From UBA2040 sp041674745 (GTDB lineage: Bacteria; Bacteroidota; Bacteroidia; Flavobacteriales_D; Crocinitomicaceae), in the NCBI GenBank assembly GCA_041674745.1, contig JBAYVD010000011.1, forward strand, positions 1-64,000: a DNA stretch of 64,000 bases. Reading direction: 5' to 3'. The translations under genes were made by a program, and so were the position numbers. Shown here in pieces: positions 16,658-25,511 of the stretch. The first letter of the stretch is position 1; each line of letters starts with the position of its first letter. Under the pieces are notes generated by a model that was given only the letters and a program-made list of their open reading frames with translations, did no database searches and had not been told where the DNA came from.

Positions 16658-18184
16658 TTATCTATTAATTTTCTTCAAACTGAATAAATCCTTCCGTCGA
16701 TCTTTGAGATTGCGAACACTTCCAAATTGATTGAGTTCGCGGAGCAAATCTAAATCTACGTCGGCAATCAAAATCATTTCAGTATTCGTTGTTGCCTCAG
16801 CTTTGATTCCATTCGCGGGAAAGGCAAAATCACACGGTGTGAAAACCATGGATTGCGCAAATTGAATGTCCATGTTGTGCACTTTGGGCAGATTTCCTAC
16901 GCTTCCAGCAATGGCAACATAACATTCGTTTTCGATGGCACGGGCTTGTGCACAATGACGCACACGCGAATAACCATTTTGCGTATCGGTTAAGAATGGA
17001 ACAAATAAAATGTCCATTCCTTCTTCAGCCAAAATTCGACTCAATTCTGGAAATTCAGAATCATAGCAAATCAAAATACCAATTTTACCGCAATCTGTTT
17101 CAAAAGTTTTCAATTCACTTCCGCCTTGCATGCCCCAAACTTTGGCTTCATCAGGCGTAACGTGTAATTTTTCATATCGTTCGGTGGAACCATCTCGTTT
17201 GCACAAATAACCCGCATTGTAGAGTAAATCGCCTACCAATTCTGGCATACTGCCTGTGATGATATTGATGTTGTACGAAATCGCCAATTCAGAAAAACGA
17301 CGGACAATTTCAGGGGTATGTTTGGCCAATTCGCGGATAGCCTCAGATTCCGGCAAATGGTTGTTGTCGGCCATCAAAGGCGCGTTGAAAAACTCTGGAA
17401 ACAAAGCGAAATCAGAACGATAAGCAGAAACTGCATCTACGAAAAACTCGGCTTGTTGCATCAACTCTTCCAAATCTTTGTACAAGCGCATTTGCCATTG
17501 AATTAACCCCAATCGAACGACACGTTTAGTCGTTTGCGCTTTGGTCGTTCGTTTTTCGTAATACACATTGTCCCATTTCAGCAAAACAGCATATTCGTTG
17601 GAAGCTGCGTCACCGGCCAAATACCCTTTTAGGACTTTGGACGGGTGAAAATCATTCGAAATTTGAAAATTCAAAACTGGATCGTGAATTTCTTTACGTT
17701 TAACTTTTTCAATGTATTCTTTCGGTGAAATTTTATCCGAATGTTCGTGGTAATTCGGAATTCGACCGCCGAAGGAAATGCCTCTCAAATTCAATTTTTC
17801 GCACAATTCTTTTCGGTAATCATACAATCGACGCCCCAAACGCAAACCTCTGAATTCTGATTTGATGAAAACGTCTATTCCGTACAATACATCGCCATCC
17901 GAACGGTGTGTATCGAAAGAATAATCGCCTGTGATTTGTTTATACGTGTGGTGATCATCAAAAGTATCGTAATCGACAATAATGGAGAGCGCACAACCCG
18001 CCAAATGTCCGTTCGCTTTGATGACAACTTGTCCCTCTGGAAATTTTGTAATCAACGATTGAATATGCGCTTCCTTCCAATAAGCGTCGGGCATCGTAGG
18101 ATAGGCCTCAATCATGGCATTTTTGAGCTCTTGATAATCACTCATGGTGAGCAATTGCAATTCTATGTTTTCAATATTCGCCAT
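16658..18184 (-). CDS. Bifunctional GNAT acetyltransferase / carbon-nitrogen hydrolase
   Basis: The 508-residue product is a fusion. An N-terminal GNAT domain (about 1-210) has the acetyl-CoA loop RGLRLGRRLYDYRKEL. A C-terminal nitrilase-superfamily domain (about 225-505) has the Glu-Lys-Cys triad in LFPEFFNAP, YEKLHVTPDE and ILICYDSEFPE. This architecture is known in Bacteroidota and other bacteria; an amidase or N-acyl transfer role is likely but the substrate is unknown. The ATG at 18184 gives MANIENIEL; a TTG two codons upstream is less likely. No operon partner is evident. Confidence 0.9.
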   Translation of the reverse strand: MANIENIELQLLTMSDYQELKNAMIEAYPTMPDAYWKEAHIQSLITKFPEGQVVIKANGHLAGCALSIIVDYDTFDDHHTYKQITGDYSFDTHRSDGDVLYGIDVFIKSEFRGLRLGRRLYDYRKELCEKLNLRGISFGGRIPNYHEHSDKISPKEYIEKVKRKEIHDPVLNFQISNDFHPSKVLKGYLAGDAASNEYAVLLKWDNVYYEKRTTKAQTTKRVVRLGLIQWQMRLYKDLEELMQQAEFFVDAVSAYRSDFALFPEFFNAPLMADNNHLPESEAIRELAKHTPEIVRRFSELAISYNINIITGSMPELVGDLLYNAGYLCKRDGSTERYEKLHVTPDEAKVWGMQGGSELKTFETDCGKIGILICYDSEFPELSRILAEEGMDILFVPFLTDTQNGYSRVRHCAQARAIENECYVAIAGSVGNLPKVHNMDIQFAQSMVFTPCDFAFPANGIKAEATTNTEMILIADVDLDLLRELNQFGSVRNLKDRRKDLFSLKKINR

Positions 18185-18304
18185 GTACAAATTTCTTTCC
18201 TTGGGATTACGAAACTAACTCTTTCTGGGCACTTCACGACAAAATTTTAGTTCTTTTAACGGGCTAATCATGTAAATGGATGAACTACCTATTTTTAACA
18301 GAAC

Positions 18305-19060
18305 TTAATGGCTGAGCGCGATCCTTTTTTGAATTTTGGACATGCTACCCAATAAATTTTTATTTACAAGTATTCGATTTTTCTCCAAATCGATGCGGTA
18401 AATTACCAGGTTCCAGATTTCGAGGTCTTGCGCGATTTTTGTGTAATCATTGTGTCGGAAATTTGTAAAATTTAATTCCTTCAACTTAAATCGTTCCGAT
18501 TCAAAATTCATATAATCCACTTGCAAGTAGTTGAGTTTGTTCATCAATTTAGGCATGACAATTTGGTTGTGGAAATTAACAAATTGCTGGTCGTCTACTT
18601 GACTTTGTTGACGATTGTAATTTAACAAGTTAAACGACTCAAGCATCAAGGTATCTTTTATCGCTGTTAAATAACCTTGGTTTAAAAATTCATCCACTAC
18701 CGGAAAAAAGAGTGTTTGTGCATCATTTTCTGAAATGGTTTTAAATTTAACAGCAAAAGTGGAATCTATTCTATTTTCAGCAATTTGGGATAAGCAACTG
18801 GATAAATCTTCAATGATGTGATAGCCAACATCCATGTTGTGTTCTATCAACTGCTCCGTTAGGTTTAGCTCAGCATCAATTCGAGTTAAATAATTGAGGA
18901 CTTTGTCGTGTTTCAGGTTTATTTCATTCCATTTATTCGCCTGTAGACCCATGAAAATCCCAATAACCACCAGAAAAATTTCTCCTAGGGCATAAACCAT
19001 ATAGCGCGAGAATTTGTTCTCATTCAACAAGGCTTTCCGAATGGAATTAAAAATTCTCAT
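18305..19060 (-). CDS. DUF6090-type membrane-anchored protein
   Basis: The 251-residue product has the N-terminal pattern of the DUF6090 family: a short amphipathic start (MRIFNSIRKALL), FSRYMVYALGEIFLVVIGIFMGLQANKWNE with one membrane helix, then a soluble alpha-helical domain. The ATG at 19060 puts the family start in place; the frame upstream adds eight residues of no clear value. The family is frequent in Flavobacteriales and has no assigned function. It lies among other small accessory genes on the same strand without tight spacing. Confidence 0.78.
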   Translation of the reverse strand: MRIFNSIRKALLNENKFSRYMVYALGEIFLVVIGIFMGLQANKWNEINLKHDKVLNYLTRIDAELNLTEQLIEHNMDVGYHIIEDLSSCLSQIAENRIDSTFAVKFKTISENDAQTLFFPVVDEFLNQGYLTAIKDTLMLESFNLLNYNRQQSQVDDQQFVNFHNQIVMPKLMNKLNYLQVDYMNFESERFKLKELNFTNFRHNDYTKIAQDLEIWNLVIYRIDLEKNRILVNKNLLGSMSKIQKRIALSH

Positions 19061-19136
19061 GTACTTATTTTTCGATACACTCAAATGTAATTAAATATTG
19101 CTAGGGTTGAATCAGGTCCTTCTTATTTCCAATCTA

Positions 19137-19532
19137 TTAATCCTGCATTACATCTTTTTCCTTCCCTGATCTTATTTTTACAATCAAGCCTGAAATAACC
19201 AATGGAGGAGTAAAACACCAGAAGAAATCGTTTAATAAACTTTTGTCTATTAATTTTAGCGATACATAAATTCCAGCGATTCCAAGTATGGACATACTAA
19301 TTTTCAGCCAAAAATGAGGAATATGCAAGGCGTTCAAAGAATAGTATGCCAAAACAAAAATCACGAAAAATGGAATCGAAAAAACCATTCCCATTCCCCA
19401 AAAAATGGGCAAGGCTTCAAACATGCCAGACCAATCTCGTATATTTTCTAAAGTTGAATTATTCATGAACCAAAGAAAAGGTCCAATTGCAATCGTTAAC
19501 AACCAGACGAAAAACGGGTAGGTCATGTTCAT
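19137..19532 (-). CDS. Small integral membrane protein, unknown
   Basis: The product has 131 residues with four hydrophobic segments (about 5-25, 42-65, 72-90, 100-120) and a charged C-terminal tail. I do not recognise a family. The start may be either of two ATGs three codons apart (19532 or 19526). It sits between the barrel gene 19570-20244 upstream and the DUF6090 gene downstream, with a 37-bp gap to the former, so the two may share a transcript. Confidence 0.6.
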   Translation of the reverse strand: MNMTYPFFVWLLTIAIGPFLWFMNNSTLENIRDWSGMFEALPIFWGMGMVFSIPFFVIFVLAYYSLNALHIPHFWLKISMSILGIAGIYVSLKLIDKSLLNDFFWCFTPPLVISGLIVKIRSGKEKDVMQD

Positions 19533-19569
19533 ATCAATCCGGTAAATTGGTTCATCAGCAGCAACAAAA

Positions 19570-20244
19570 CTATTTGAGTTTTCTTAATAAACTAAGTGTT
19601 AAGAATTGTCGTATGGACTTCGTAGTGGCTTCGAGTTGATTGAATTCATCGGTCAAACCAAGATGAAAATTGTACCTTGGTTCCAAAATCCACTTACCAA
19701 AAACAAATTCATACCCCAAGCTAGAAACTACTCCGAGGTTGAATGGCCGTAAAAAACCATCAATTTGGTCGAGAGGTACTTTTGAAGAGACAATATAAGG
19801 TGGGTTGGACTGCGCATACCAAGAACTCATTTCCCCTTCCAACCGACTAGGCAGAGAAATATTAAAAGCAAGACCTAAACTAAAAGTTGCCCGTTTTAAA
19901 AAGTTAAAGTCCAACGGATAAACTTGCAGTGAGAGTGAGTTTTTCGTCAACTTCCCTTTTTCAGTTTTTTGACTGGCATGACCACCGTTTGATTCAAAAA
20001 AACTTCCGCCGTATTGTTCAAATCCAAGGATAAATTTGAATCGGAAGAAAGAATCAATTTTTAAATCCTTGCATTCAATCCCAAAGCGGAAAGTCGTCTG
20101 CCCTTCAAACTCTTTATTGAAAAATCCATCCGATTTCACTAGGCTATAAAATCGACCGTAACCGGCACCAAGGTTGACGCCAATGGTTTGCGCAGTTGTT
20201 TGTAGGCAGAGAAAAAGAACAAATATCAGTACTGTGGGTTTCAT
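19570..20244 (-). CDS. Secreted outer-membrane beta-barrel-like protein, unknown
   Basis: A signal peptide (1-18, ending TTAQT) is followed by about 200 residues of amphipathic strands (GVNLGAGYGRFYSLVK near the N-terminus, FQLTLSLLRKLK-like end), the pattern of small 8-strand barrels of the Bacteroidota outer-membrane protein group. No catalytic or peptidoglycan-binding domain is present. The function is unknown. A 10-bp palindrome TAGACGTCTA lies at 20264-20273 in its upstream region. Confidence 0.65.
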   Translation of the reverse strand: MKPTVLIFVLFLCLQTTAQTIGVNLGAGYGRFYSLVKSDGFFNKEFEGQTTFRFGIECKDLKIDSFFRFKFILGFEQYGGSFFESNGGHASQKTEKGKLTKNSLSLQVYPLDFNFLKRATFSLGLAFNISLPSRLEGEMSSWYAQSNPPYIVSSKVPLDQIDGFLRPFNLGVVSSLGYEFVFGKWILEPRYNFHLGLTDEFNQLEATTKSIRQFLTLSLLRKLK

Positions 20245-20346
20245 ATTTCAGCTTATAATCACTTAGACGTCTAGACAGTTCAATTGGTTGAAAAATTCAG
20301 CAATTCTTGTTTGTTTACAACGTTTCTTTTATTTATTCAATTGTCA

Positions 20347-22668
20347 TCACTTTTTCTTCGAAAGTGAATACGGCAAATCATTCAACCCGCTCCCCCGTTT
20401 TAAATTCGGTTGATCCCCCAAATTGAATTCAAAAACACCGCCTTTTAAAATATCCTCAAATGTCAGATAATTGGCTGTATACCTTTTTCCGTTGAGCGCA
20501 GTAGATTGGATATAGAAATTTTTTGCCGAATTATTCGTCGATTGTACTACGAATTGTTTGCCATTTTGCAATGAAAGCGTGGCTTTGTCAAACAACGGAC
20601 TTCCAATCACGTACTGATCGACGCCTGGCGTAACGGGATAAAAGCCTAAAGAACTGAACACATACCATGCGGAAGTTTGACCATTGTCTTCATCGCCACA
20701 ATATCCATCCGGCGTTGGCGCATACAATTTGGTGAGCACATCCCGAACATGAAATTGTGCTTTGTACCCCGCTCCAGCATAATTGTACAAGTAAATCATG
20801 TGTTGAATCGGTTGATTGCCGTGGGCATAATTCCCCATGTTGACAATTTGCATTTCTCGGATTTCATGGATGGTGCCGCCGTAATACGAATCGTCGAAAT
20901 CGGGAGGCATTTGGAAAACCGTATCGAGTTGACGAACGAATTGCTGGTTGCCGCCCATCAAATTGATCAAACCTTGCACATCGTGGAAAACCGACCACGT
21001 ATAATGCAAACTGTTCCCTTCTGTAAACGCATCGCCCCATTTTAGTGGGTTAAACGGTGTTTGAAAACTGCCATTTTCGTTGCGTCCGCGCATCAGGTTG
21101 GTAGTGGAATCGAAGACGTTTTTGTAATTCAAGGATCGTTTGTAATAGTTTTCTGCCAACTTACTTTTTCCCAATTTCATTGCCATTTGCGCGATGGTGA
21201 AATCCGCGTAGGCATATTCTAAGGTACGCGCTGCGTTTTCGTTGATATTGACATCGTAAGGCACGTAACCCAATTTCTCGTAATAATTCAATCCTTCTCT
21301 TCCCACCGAACTTTTCGGGCGACCTTCTTCAATCGTAGCATTTTTGAGCATGGCTTCGAACAGAATTTCAACATCGGCGTCCGCTACATTTCCTTTCAGG
21401 AAGGCATCAGCAATTATCGGGGCGGAATTTGAACCAATCATACAATCGCGGTGACCTGGACTCGCCCACTCCGGCAACCAACCCGATTCTTTGTATGTAT
21501 TCGCTAATCCACTCATGATTTCTTTGTTCAATTCAGGATACATCAAATTGAAGAAAGGATACACGGCCCGAAAAGTATCCCAAAAACCATTGTCGGTGAA
21601 TTGATAACCGGGCAATACTTTTCCGTTGTAAGGACTGTAATGAACCACTTCATTTTTGGCATTGTACTCGTAAAACTTTCGCGGAAACAATAAAACACGG
21701 TACAAGCAAGAATAAAAGGTTTTCACATGTTCTTGGTTGCTGTCTTCTACCCGAATTCGACCCAATTCTTTCTCCCAACTAGTTTTCGCTTTTTCCAGCG
21801 TAGTTTCGAAGGAGTCGTTGCCAATTTCGCGTTCCAAATTGAGTATCGCTTGCTCTGGACTGATGAACGAAGACGCCACTTTCGCGTGGACCTTCTCCCC
21901 TTTCTCGGTTTTAAATCCAATAATGGCACCTACGTGTTTTCCTTCACTAAAAAGGGAGTTTTCTTGCAATTTCCAATCGTCGGTCCAGGTATGTTTCCAC
22001 TCAAAATCCTTGTCGAAATCTACAACGAAATAGTTGTGAAAATTGTCCGGAACGCCACCACTGTTGTTGCGACAATAGCCGATGATACGGCGCTGTTCAG
22101 GCAAAATTTTCACCATGGATCCTTTGAAAAAAGCATCCAGTAAAATATAGGAAGAATCCGATTTCGGGAAAGTGAATTGAAATTGAGCGGCACGCTCGGT
22201 CGGCGCAATCTCGGCCACCACATTGTAATCGGCTAAATACACTTTGTAATGATACGGTTTCACGGTTTCGGCTTTGTGCGAAAACCACGATTCACGTTCG
22301 TCTTCCTTGTATTTCAATTTTCCTGTCACCGCCATGAAGGAAAATGCCGCATAATCATTGATCCATGGACTGGGTTGATGCGTTTGTTTTATGCCTCGAA
22401 TTTTGTTGTCGTTGTATTTGTACGTCCAACCATCGCCCATTTTTGCCGTCATCGGTGTCCAGAAATTCATGCCCCACGGCGTTGCAATGGCGGGATAGGT
22501 ATTTCCATTCGACAAGCTGTATTTGGAATCGGTTCCCATTAAAGGACTCACCAAATCGACCAACCCGATATTTTCCGTTTTTTGAGGCAGTAGAATACTT
22601 TTTTCTTTGACGCCACAGGAAGATAGTACCAAAAAAATCAGCGCGACTAGAGAAATGATTTGTTTCAT
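20347..22668 (-). CDS. GH92 family alpha-mannosidase-like glycoside hydrolase (lipoprotein)
   Basis: The 773-residue enzyme has a lipoprotein signal (LSSC, Cys about residue 18) and the two-domain layout of GH92 exo-alpha-mannosidases. Diagnostic blocks are VSPLMGTDSKYSLSNGNTYP near the start, WDTFRAVYPFF, HGNQPIQHMIYLYNYAG, and the C-terminal GDEDNGQTSAWYVFSSLGF. Such enzymes trim mannose from glycoprotein N-glycans or mannans in a calcium-dependent way. It should sit in the periplasm or on the outer membrane. No SusC/SusD genes adjoin, so it is an orphan rather than part of a polysaccharide-utilisation locus. A hairpin lies just upstream at 22688-22727. Confidence 0.93.
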   Translation of the reverse strand: MKQIISLVALIFLVLSSCGVKEKSILLPQKTENIGLVDLVSPLMGTDSKYSLSNGNTYPAIATPWGMNFWTPMTAKMGDGWTYKYNDNKIRGIKQTHQPSPWINDYAAFSFMAVTGKLKYKEDERESWFSHKAETVKPYHYKVYLADYNVVAEIAPTERAAQFQFTFPKSDSSYILLDAFFKGSMVKILPEQRRIIGYCRNNSGGVPDNFHNYFVVDFDKDFEWKHTWTDDWKLQENSLFSEGKHVGAIIGFKTEKGEKVHAKVASSFISPEQAILNLEREIGNDSFETTLEKAKTSWEKELGRIRVEDSNQEHVKTFYSCLYRVLLFPRKFYEYNAKNEVVHYSPYNGKVLPGYQFTDNGFWDTFRAVYPFFNLMYPELNKEIMSGLANTYKESGWLPEWASPGHRDCMIGSNSAPIIADAFLKGNVADADVEILFEAMLKNATIEEGRPKSSVGREGLNYYEKLGYVPYDVNINENAARTLEYAYADFTIAQMAMKLGKSKLAENYYKRSLNYKNVFDSTTNLMRGRNENGSFQTPFNPLKWGDAFTEGNSLHYTWSVFHDVQGLINLMGGNQQFVRQLDTVFQMPPDFDDSYYGGTIHEIREMQIVNMGNYAHGNQPIQHMIYLYNYAGAGYKAQFHVRDVLTKLYAPTPDGYCGDEDNGQTSAWYVFSSLGFYPVTPGVDQYVIGSPLFDKATLSLQNGKQFVVQSTNNSAKNFYIQSTALNGKRYTANYLTFEDILKGGVFEFNLGDQPNLKRGSGLNDLPYSLSKKK

Positions 22669-22687
22669 ATTTTGTTCGTTGATGACC

Positions 22688-22727
22688 GAAGGTAGCCAAA
22701 TAGTAGCGAATTCTACTATTTACCTTC
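22688..22727. promoter_or_regulatory. Hairpin at the GH92 promoter / end of preceding gene
   Basis: Arms GAAGGTA-GCC-AAATAGTA and TACTATTTACCTTC form a long stem with a 3-nt bulge and an 8-nt loop. It covers the stop codon of the upstream gene and a candidate -7 box TACCTTCG (22687-22694) of the GH92 gene. It could be a terminator or an operator. Confidence 0.4.
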
Positions 22728-23198
22728 TTTCTGTTTTTCACTAAATTCCACCTTATTTCGATCCGAAGAATTGGAAATTGAACGAGCATGAATGGGTTGA
22801 TTGGTGGCTTCAAAAAGTTCTTTCGGTTTTTTCTGAAAGCGAAGGAAAACCAAAACGGCTAATACGATCAAACAAATTGTTGCCAGCAAAACTGAATTCT
22901 GATACAGAATTAGAATCGCAAAACCTGAAAAAATGAAGCCCCAATATTGCAGAGGAATCAAAAAAAGTGAATGGTTGTTTTTTACTTTAACGATTCGTTT
23001 GGATTTTGGATCTACTTCCGTCAACTCCTCGCCCATGTTCCATTTTTGTCCGAAATACCAGCTAAAACCGGCAGCAATAAACAACGATAGCACAAACGCG
23101 GCATCTGCACTGCCTTTGGGTAAAATCATCGTCATGAATAACATACTTGCGAAGAAAACGAGAATAGCCGAAATTCCTCTACCGGACCAGATTAGCAT
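22716..23198 (-). CDS. Small integral membrane protein, unknown
   Basis: This 160-residue protein has two pairs of membrane helices (about 8-26 and 30-50, then 80-98 and 102-120) around a basic loop (DPKSKRIVKVKNNHS), and a highly charged cytoplasmic-type tail (about 120-160). The layout is common in uncharacterised Bacteroidota proteins. I do not recognise a family. It ends 47 bp before the GH92 start, with a hairpin between. Confidence 0.6.
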   Translation of the reverse strand: MLIWSGRGISAILVFFASMLFMTMILPKGSADAAFVLSLFIAAGFSWYFGQKWNMGEELTEVDPKSKRIVKVKNNHSLFLIPLQYWGFIFSGFAILILYQNSVLLATICLIVLAVLVFLRFQKKPKELFEATNQPIHARSISNSSDRNKVEFSEKQKEGK

Positions 23199-23243
23199 AG
23201 ATTATTTTTGATGGTAAATTACTAATTTTTCTTTTGTTTTTAA

Positions 23244-24323
23244 TTAAAGAACAAACTTCTCAAATGCTTTCCCGTTCCATTTAAACGCTCCGTTTTCGTG
23301 TGAACCCAACCACAAATCGCCTTGTTTGTCTTCATAAATAGAGAAAAGGGTTATATTTTTGTTGCCGTACTTTACCGAATAATGTTTGACTCCCTTTTCA
23401 TTGTATCGCCAAACACCTTCATTGTAGGTCACTAACCAAATATCACCTGCATCATCTTGCACGGACGAAAGGAAAAAAGTAAAATTACCACCGTCGCCTG
23501 ACGTGATGCCGTCCATTCCTTTTTCTTTGGTGTAAGTGACTAAATTGCGGTCATTTTCTCGGTTGACTTCGGGAGAGATTGTATAGCGATAGTGCGAATT
23601 ACAAAACCAAAAATGGCCCGTTTTGTCTTCTAAAATAGAACGAATTCCAAAAGATCCTCCGTTCGGCGTATTGGTCATTTGATCTTCGTACAACCAACTC
23701 AATTCTTTCCCGTCATAACGACAAACACCGAAATTGGATGTGCCAAACCACATGTTTCCTTTGTTATCCTTGTAAATACTGTACACTTCATATGGACTCC
23801 ACGCGTTGTTGGGAAACTGTTTGAAATAATCGTCTGCCAAATAATGTTTTGGGAATTCCAATTGGTACAAATGTTCGCCGTCATAACGATACGGCCCTTT
23901 TTTGCCTAAAATACTGAACCACAAATCATCGGCTTGGAGTTTCCAATTTTCATTGGAGTTTTTGCTTTTGATGGGTTTCAAGGTAGAGAATTGTGTTCCA
24001 TCAAATTTAGAGATACCGCTCAATGTAGTGAAAAAAATATTTCCACTTTGGCCTTCTTGAATACCTCGAATGCTGTTGCTACTTAAGCCATCTCCTTCTG
24101 AATAATGCAGGATCTTTTTACCATCATAGCGATAAACTCCGGTCGAATCGCCACCAAACCAATAATCACCATTGTTGGCTTGAAAAACAAGCCAACAACT
24201 TTGACCGATTTCGGAAACTATTTGACCAACGGCATCTTTTGGTTGATTGTTCACCGATTTTGGAGTGTTGCAGGAGAATAGAAAAACAATAGAAATCAAA
24301 AATAAAAGCGAGTTTGAAACCAT
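23244..24323 (-). CDS. Two-component-regulator propeller repeat lipoprotein
   Basis: The 359-residue product has a lipobox (LFSC, Cys about residue 18) and then repeated Reg_prop blades such as NGDYWFGGDSTGVYRYDGK, GNMWFGTSNFGVCRYDGK and GDLWLGSHENGAFKWNGK. About seven blades would make a complete beta-propeller. Unlike the hybrid two-component sensors that carry these repeats, it has no histidine kinase, membrane helix or HTH domain, so it is a free-standing envelope propeller. The ligand is unknown. The gene appears monocistronic. Confidence 0.82.
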   Translation of the reverse strand: MVSNSLLFLISIVFLFSCNTPKSVNNQPKDAVGQIVSEIGQSCWLVFQANNGDYWFGGDSTGVYRYDGKKILHYSEGDGLSSNSIRGIQEGQSGNIFFTTLSGISKFDGTQFSTLKPIKSKNSNENWKLQADDLWFSILGKKGPYRYDGEHLYQLEFPKHYLADDYFKQFPNNAWSPYEVYSIYKDNKGNMWFGTSNFGVCRYDGKELSWLYEDQMTNTPNGGSFGIRSILEDKTGHFWFCNSHYRYTISPEVNRENDRNLVTYTKEKGMDGITSGDGGNFTFFLSSVQDDAGDIWLVTYNEGVWRYNEKGVKHYSVKYGNKNITLFSIYEDKQGDLWLGSHENGAFKWNGKAFEKFVL

Positions 24324-24400
24324 TTAGACGCGTGTTAAGTTATAAATCTACAAAATGTTAAGAGAAGTTGATGTGCGAAGGTTAAAACCATGATTTAATA

Positions 24401-24520
24401 CCTGCCTGTCGGCTAAACAGGAATAGCGCCGATTTTTTTTAGGATTTACATGAATTTTCCACTATCACCTTGCAAAAACTCTGCGATCTCCGTGCCTACT
24501 TAGCGCCCTTTGTGGTTAAA
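24401..24520. repeat. Degenerate repeat tract R1
   Basis: 24401-24422 contains CCTGCCTGTCGGC, shared with 27424-27436. 24489-24520 contains CTCCGTG...CTTTGTGGTTAAA, shared with 27453-27473 and 27551-27570. Nothing codes here. These look like diverged copies of a dispersed repeat. Confidence 0.5.
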
Positions 24521-24525
24521 CTCAC

Positions 24526-25392
24526 TCACGGCACTTTATGCCCCTGACTCGCTGCCAACAGCAAAAACCAATCTTCCAATTCCAGTGTTGTTTCTAAAGC
24601 TCTATTGGCATTCGCAATCCGTTCTTTGTTGGTGGTTCCAATCACCGGCGAAACATGGGCAGGATGTTGTAAAATCCAAGACAAAAGCAAAGCATCTTCA
24701 GTAAGAGCATATTTTTCTGCCAGCACGTTAAGCACAGCGTGGATCCTGTCGGTTTGTTCGGTTTTTTCTTTGAAAACCTTGCCCAGCGGACTCCAACTCA
24801 TCGGTTGGATCTTCTTTTGCAGCATCTGGTCCAAACTTCCTTCGTACATGGCTTTGTTTTGCGTGAGCGAAAATTCAATTTGATTGACGGAAACTGGAAT
24901 TATACTCGAAATCATTTCTACTTGCGAAGGCGTGAAATTTGACACACCAAATTCCCGAATCTTACCGCTGGTTTGCAAAGCTGTGATGGCTTCCGCAATT
25001 TCATCGGGATGCATCAACGGGCTCGGGCGGTGCAATAAAAAAGTATCTAAATACTCCGATTGCAAGTTCCGCAAAGATTCTTCCGCGCTCCAAATGATGT
25101 ATTCTTTTGAATAATTGTAATGCTTGATGGAATTGTTGCGCGTTTTGCCGACATACTGAATCCCGCATTTGCTGATCAACTGAAACGCTTCCCTTCGAAC
25201 ACCACTTTCCTTCCAAGCTAAGCCAAATTCGGCTTCCGTAGTGTAATCGCCGTAAATATCCGCGTGATCAAAAGTGCTATTGCCTTGTTCTAGACAAAAT
25301 TGAATCAGTTCCGCTTGGGAGTGTGTGGACAATTGCTTGCCCCACGCTCCCCAATTCATGCAGCCAATGATGATATTTTGAGTGGGTGTCAT
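24526..25392 (-). CDS. Aldo/keto reductase
   Basis: This is a 288-residue NADPH-dependent aldo/keto reductase of the YdhF/YcsN-like branch. The catalytic tetrad is visible as Asp and Tyr in FDHADIYGDYTTE, Lys in LISKCGI, and His in FLLHRPSP. The cofactor end reads VIGTTNKERIANA. The substrate is unknown. The promoter segment directly upstream (25389-25430, with TACCTTTA at 25412-25419) occurs again 1.7 kb away on the far side of the neighbouring T9SS gene. Confidence 0.92.
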   Translation of the reverse strand: MTPTQNIIIGCMNWGAWGKQLSTHSQAELIQFCLEQGNSTFDHADIYGDYTTEAEFGLAWKESGVRREAFQLISKCGIQYVGKTRNNSIKHYNYSKEYIIWSAEESLRNLQSEYLDTFLLHRPSPLMHPDEIAEAITALQTSGKIREFGVSNFTPSQVEMISSIIPVSVNQIEFSLTQNKAMYEGSLDQMLQKKIQPMSWSPLGKVFKEKTEQTDRIHAVLNVLAEKYALTEDALLLSWILQHPAHVSPVIGTTNKERIANANRALETTLELEDWFLLLAASQGHKVP

Positions 25393-25430
25393 TTTTTTTG
25401 GTTTTGAAATTTAAAGGTAATGGGAATTTT
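25389..25430. repeat. Direct repeat copy 1 (promoter/start region of aldo/keto reductase)
   Basis: About 41 bp aligns with 27139-27178 with two single-base indels and one or two substitutions. It includes the ATG of the reductase gene and its -7-like box. The two copies bracket the 25512-26993 gene. Confidence 0.75.
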
Positions 25431-25511
25431 GGAGGTTGGGAATATTAGTAAAAGTTCAAGTCCAGAAGTTTAGATGGATTATAAAGTACCATTCTTTAAA
25501 ACATTTCTATA

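Noticed and set aside
21727..22143. 138-codon plus-strand frame inside the GH92 gene
   Set aside because: It lies antisense to a clear GH92 coding region and its translation has no recognisable domain or signal; it is a shadow of the real gene.
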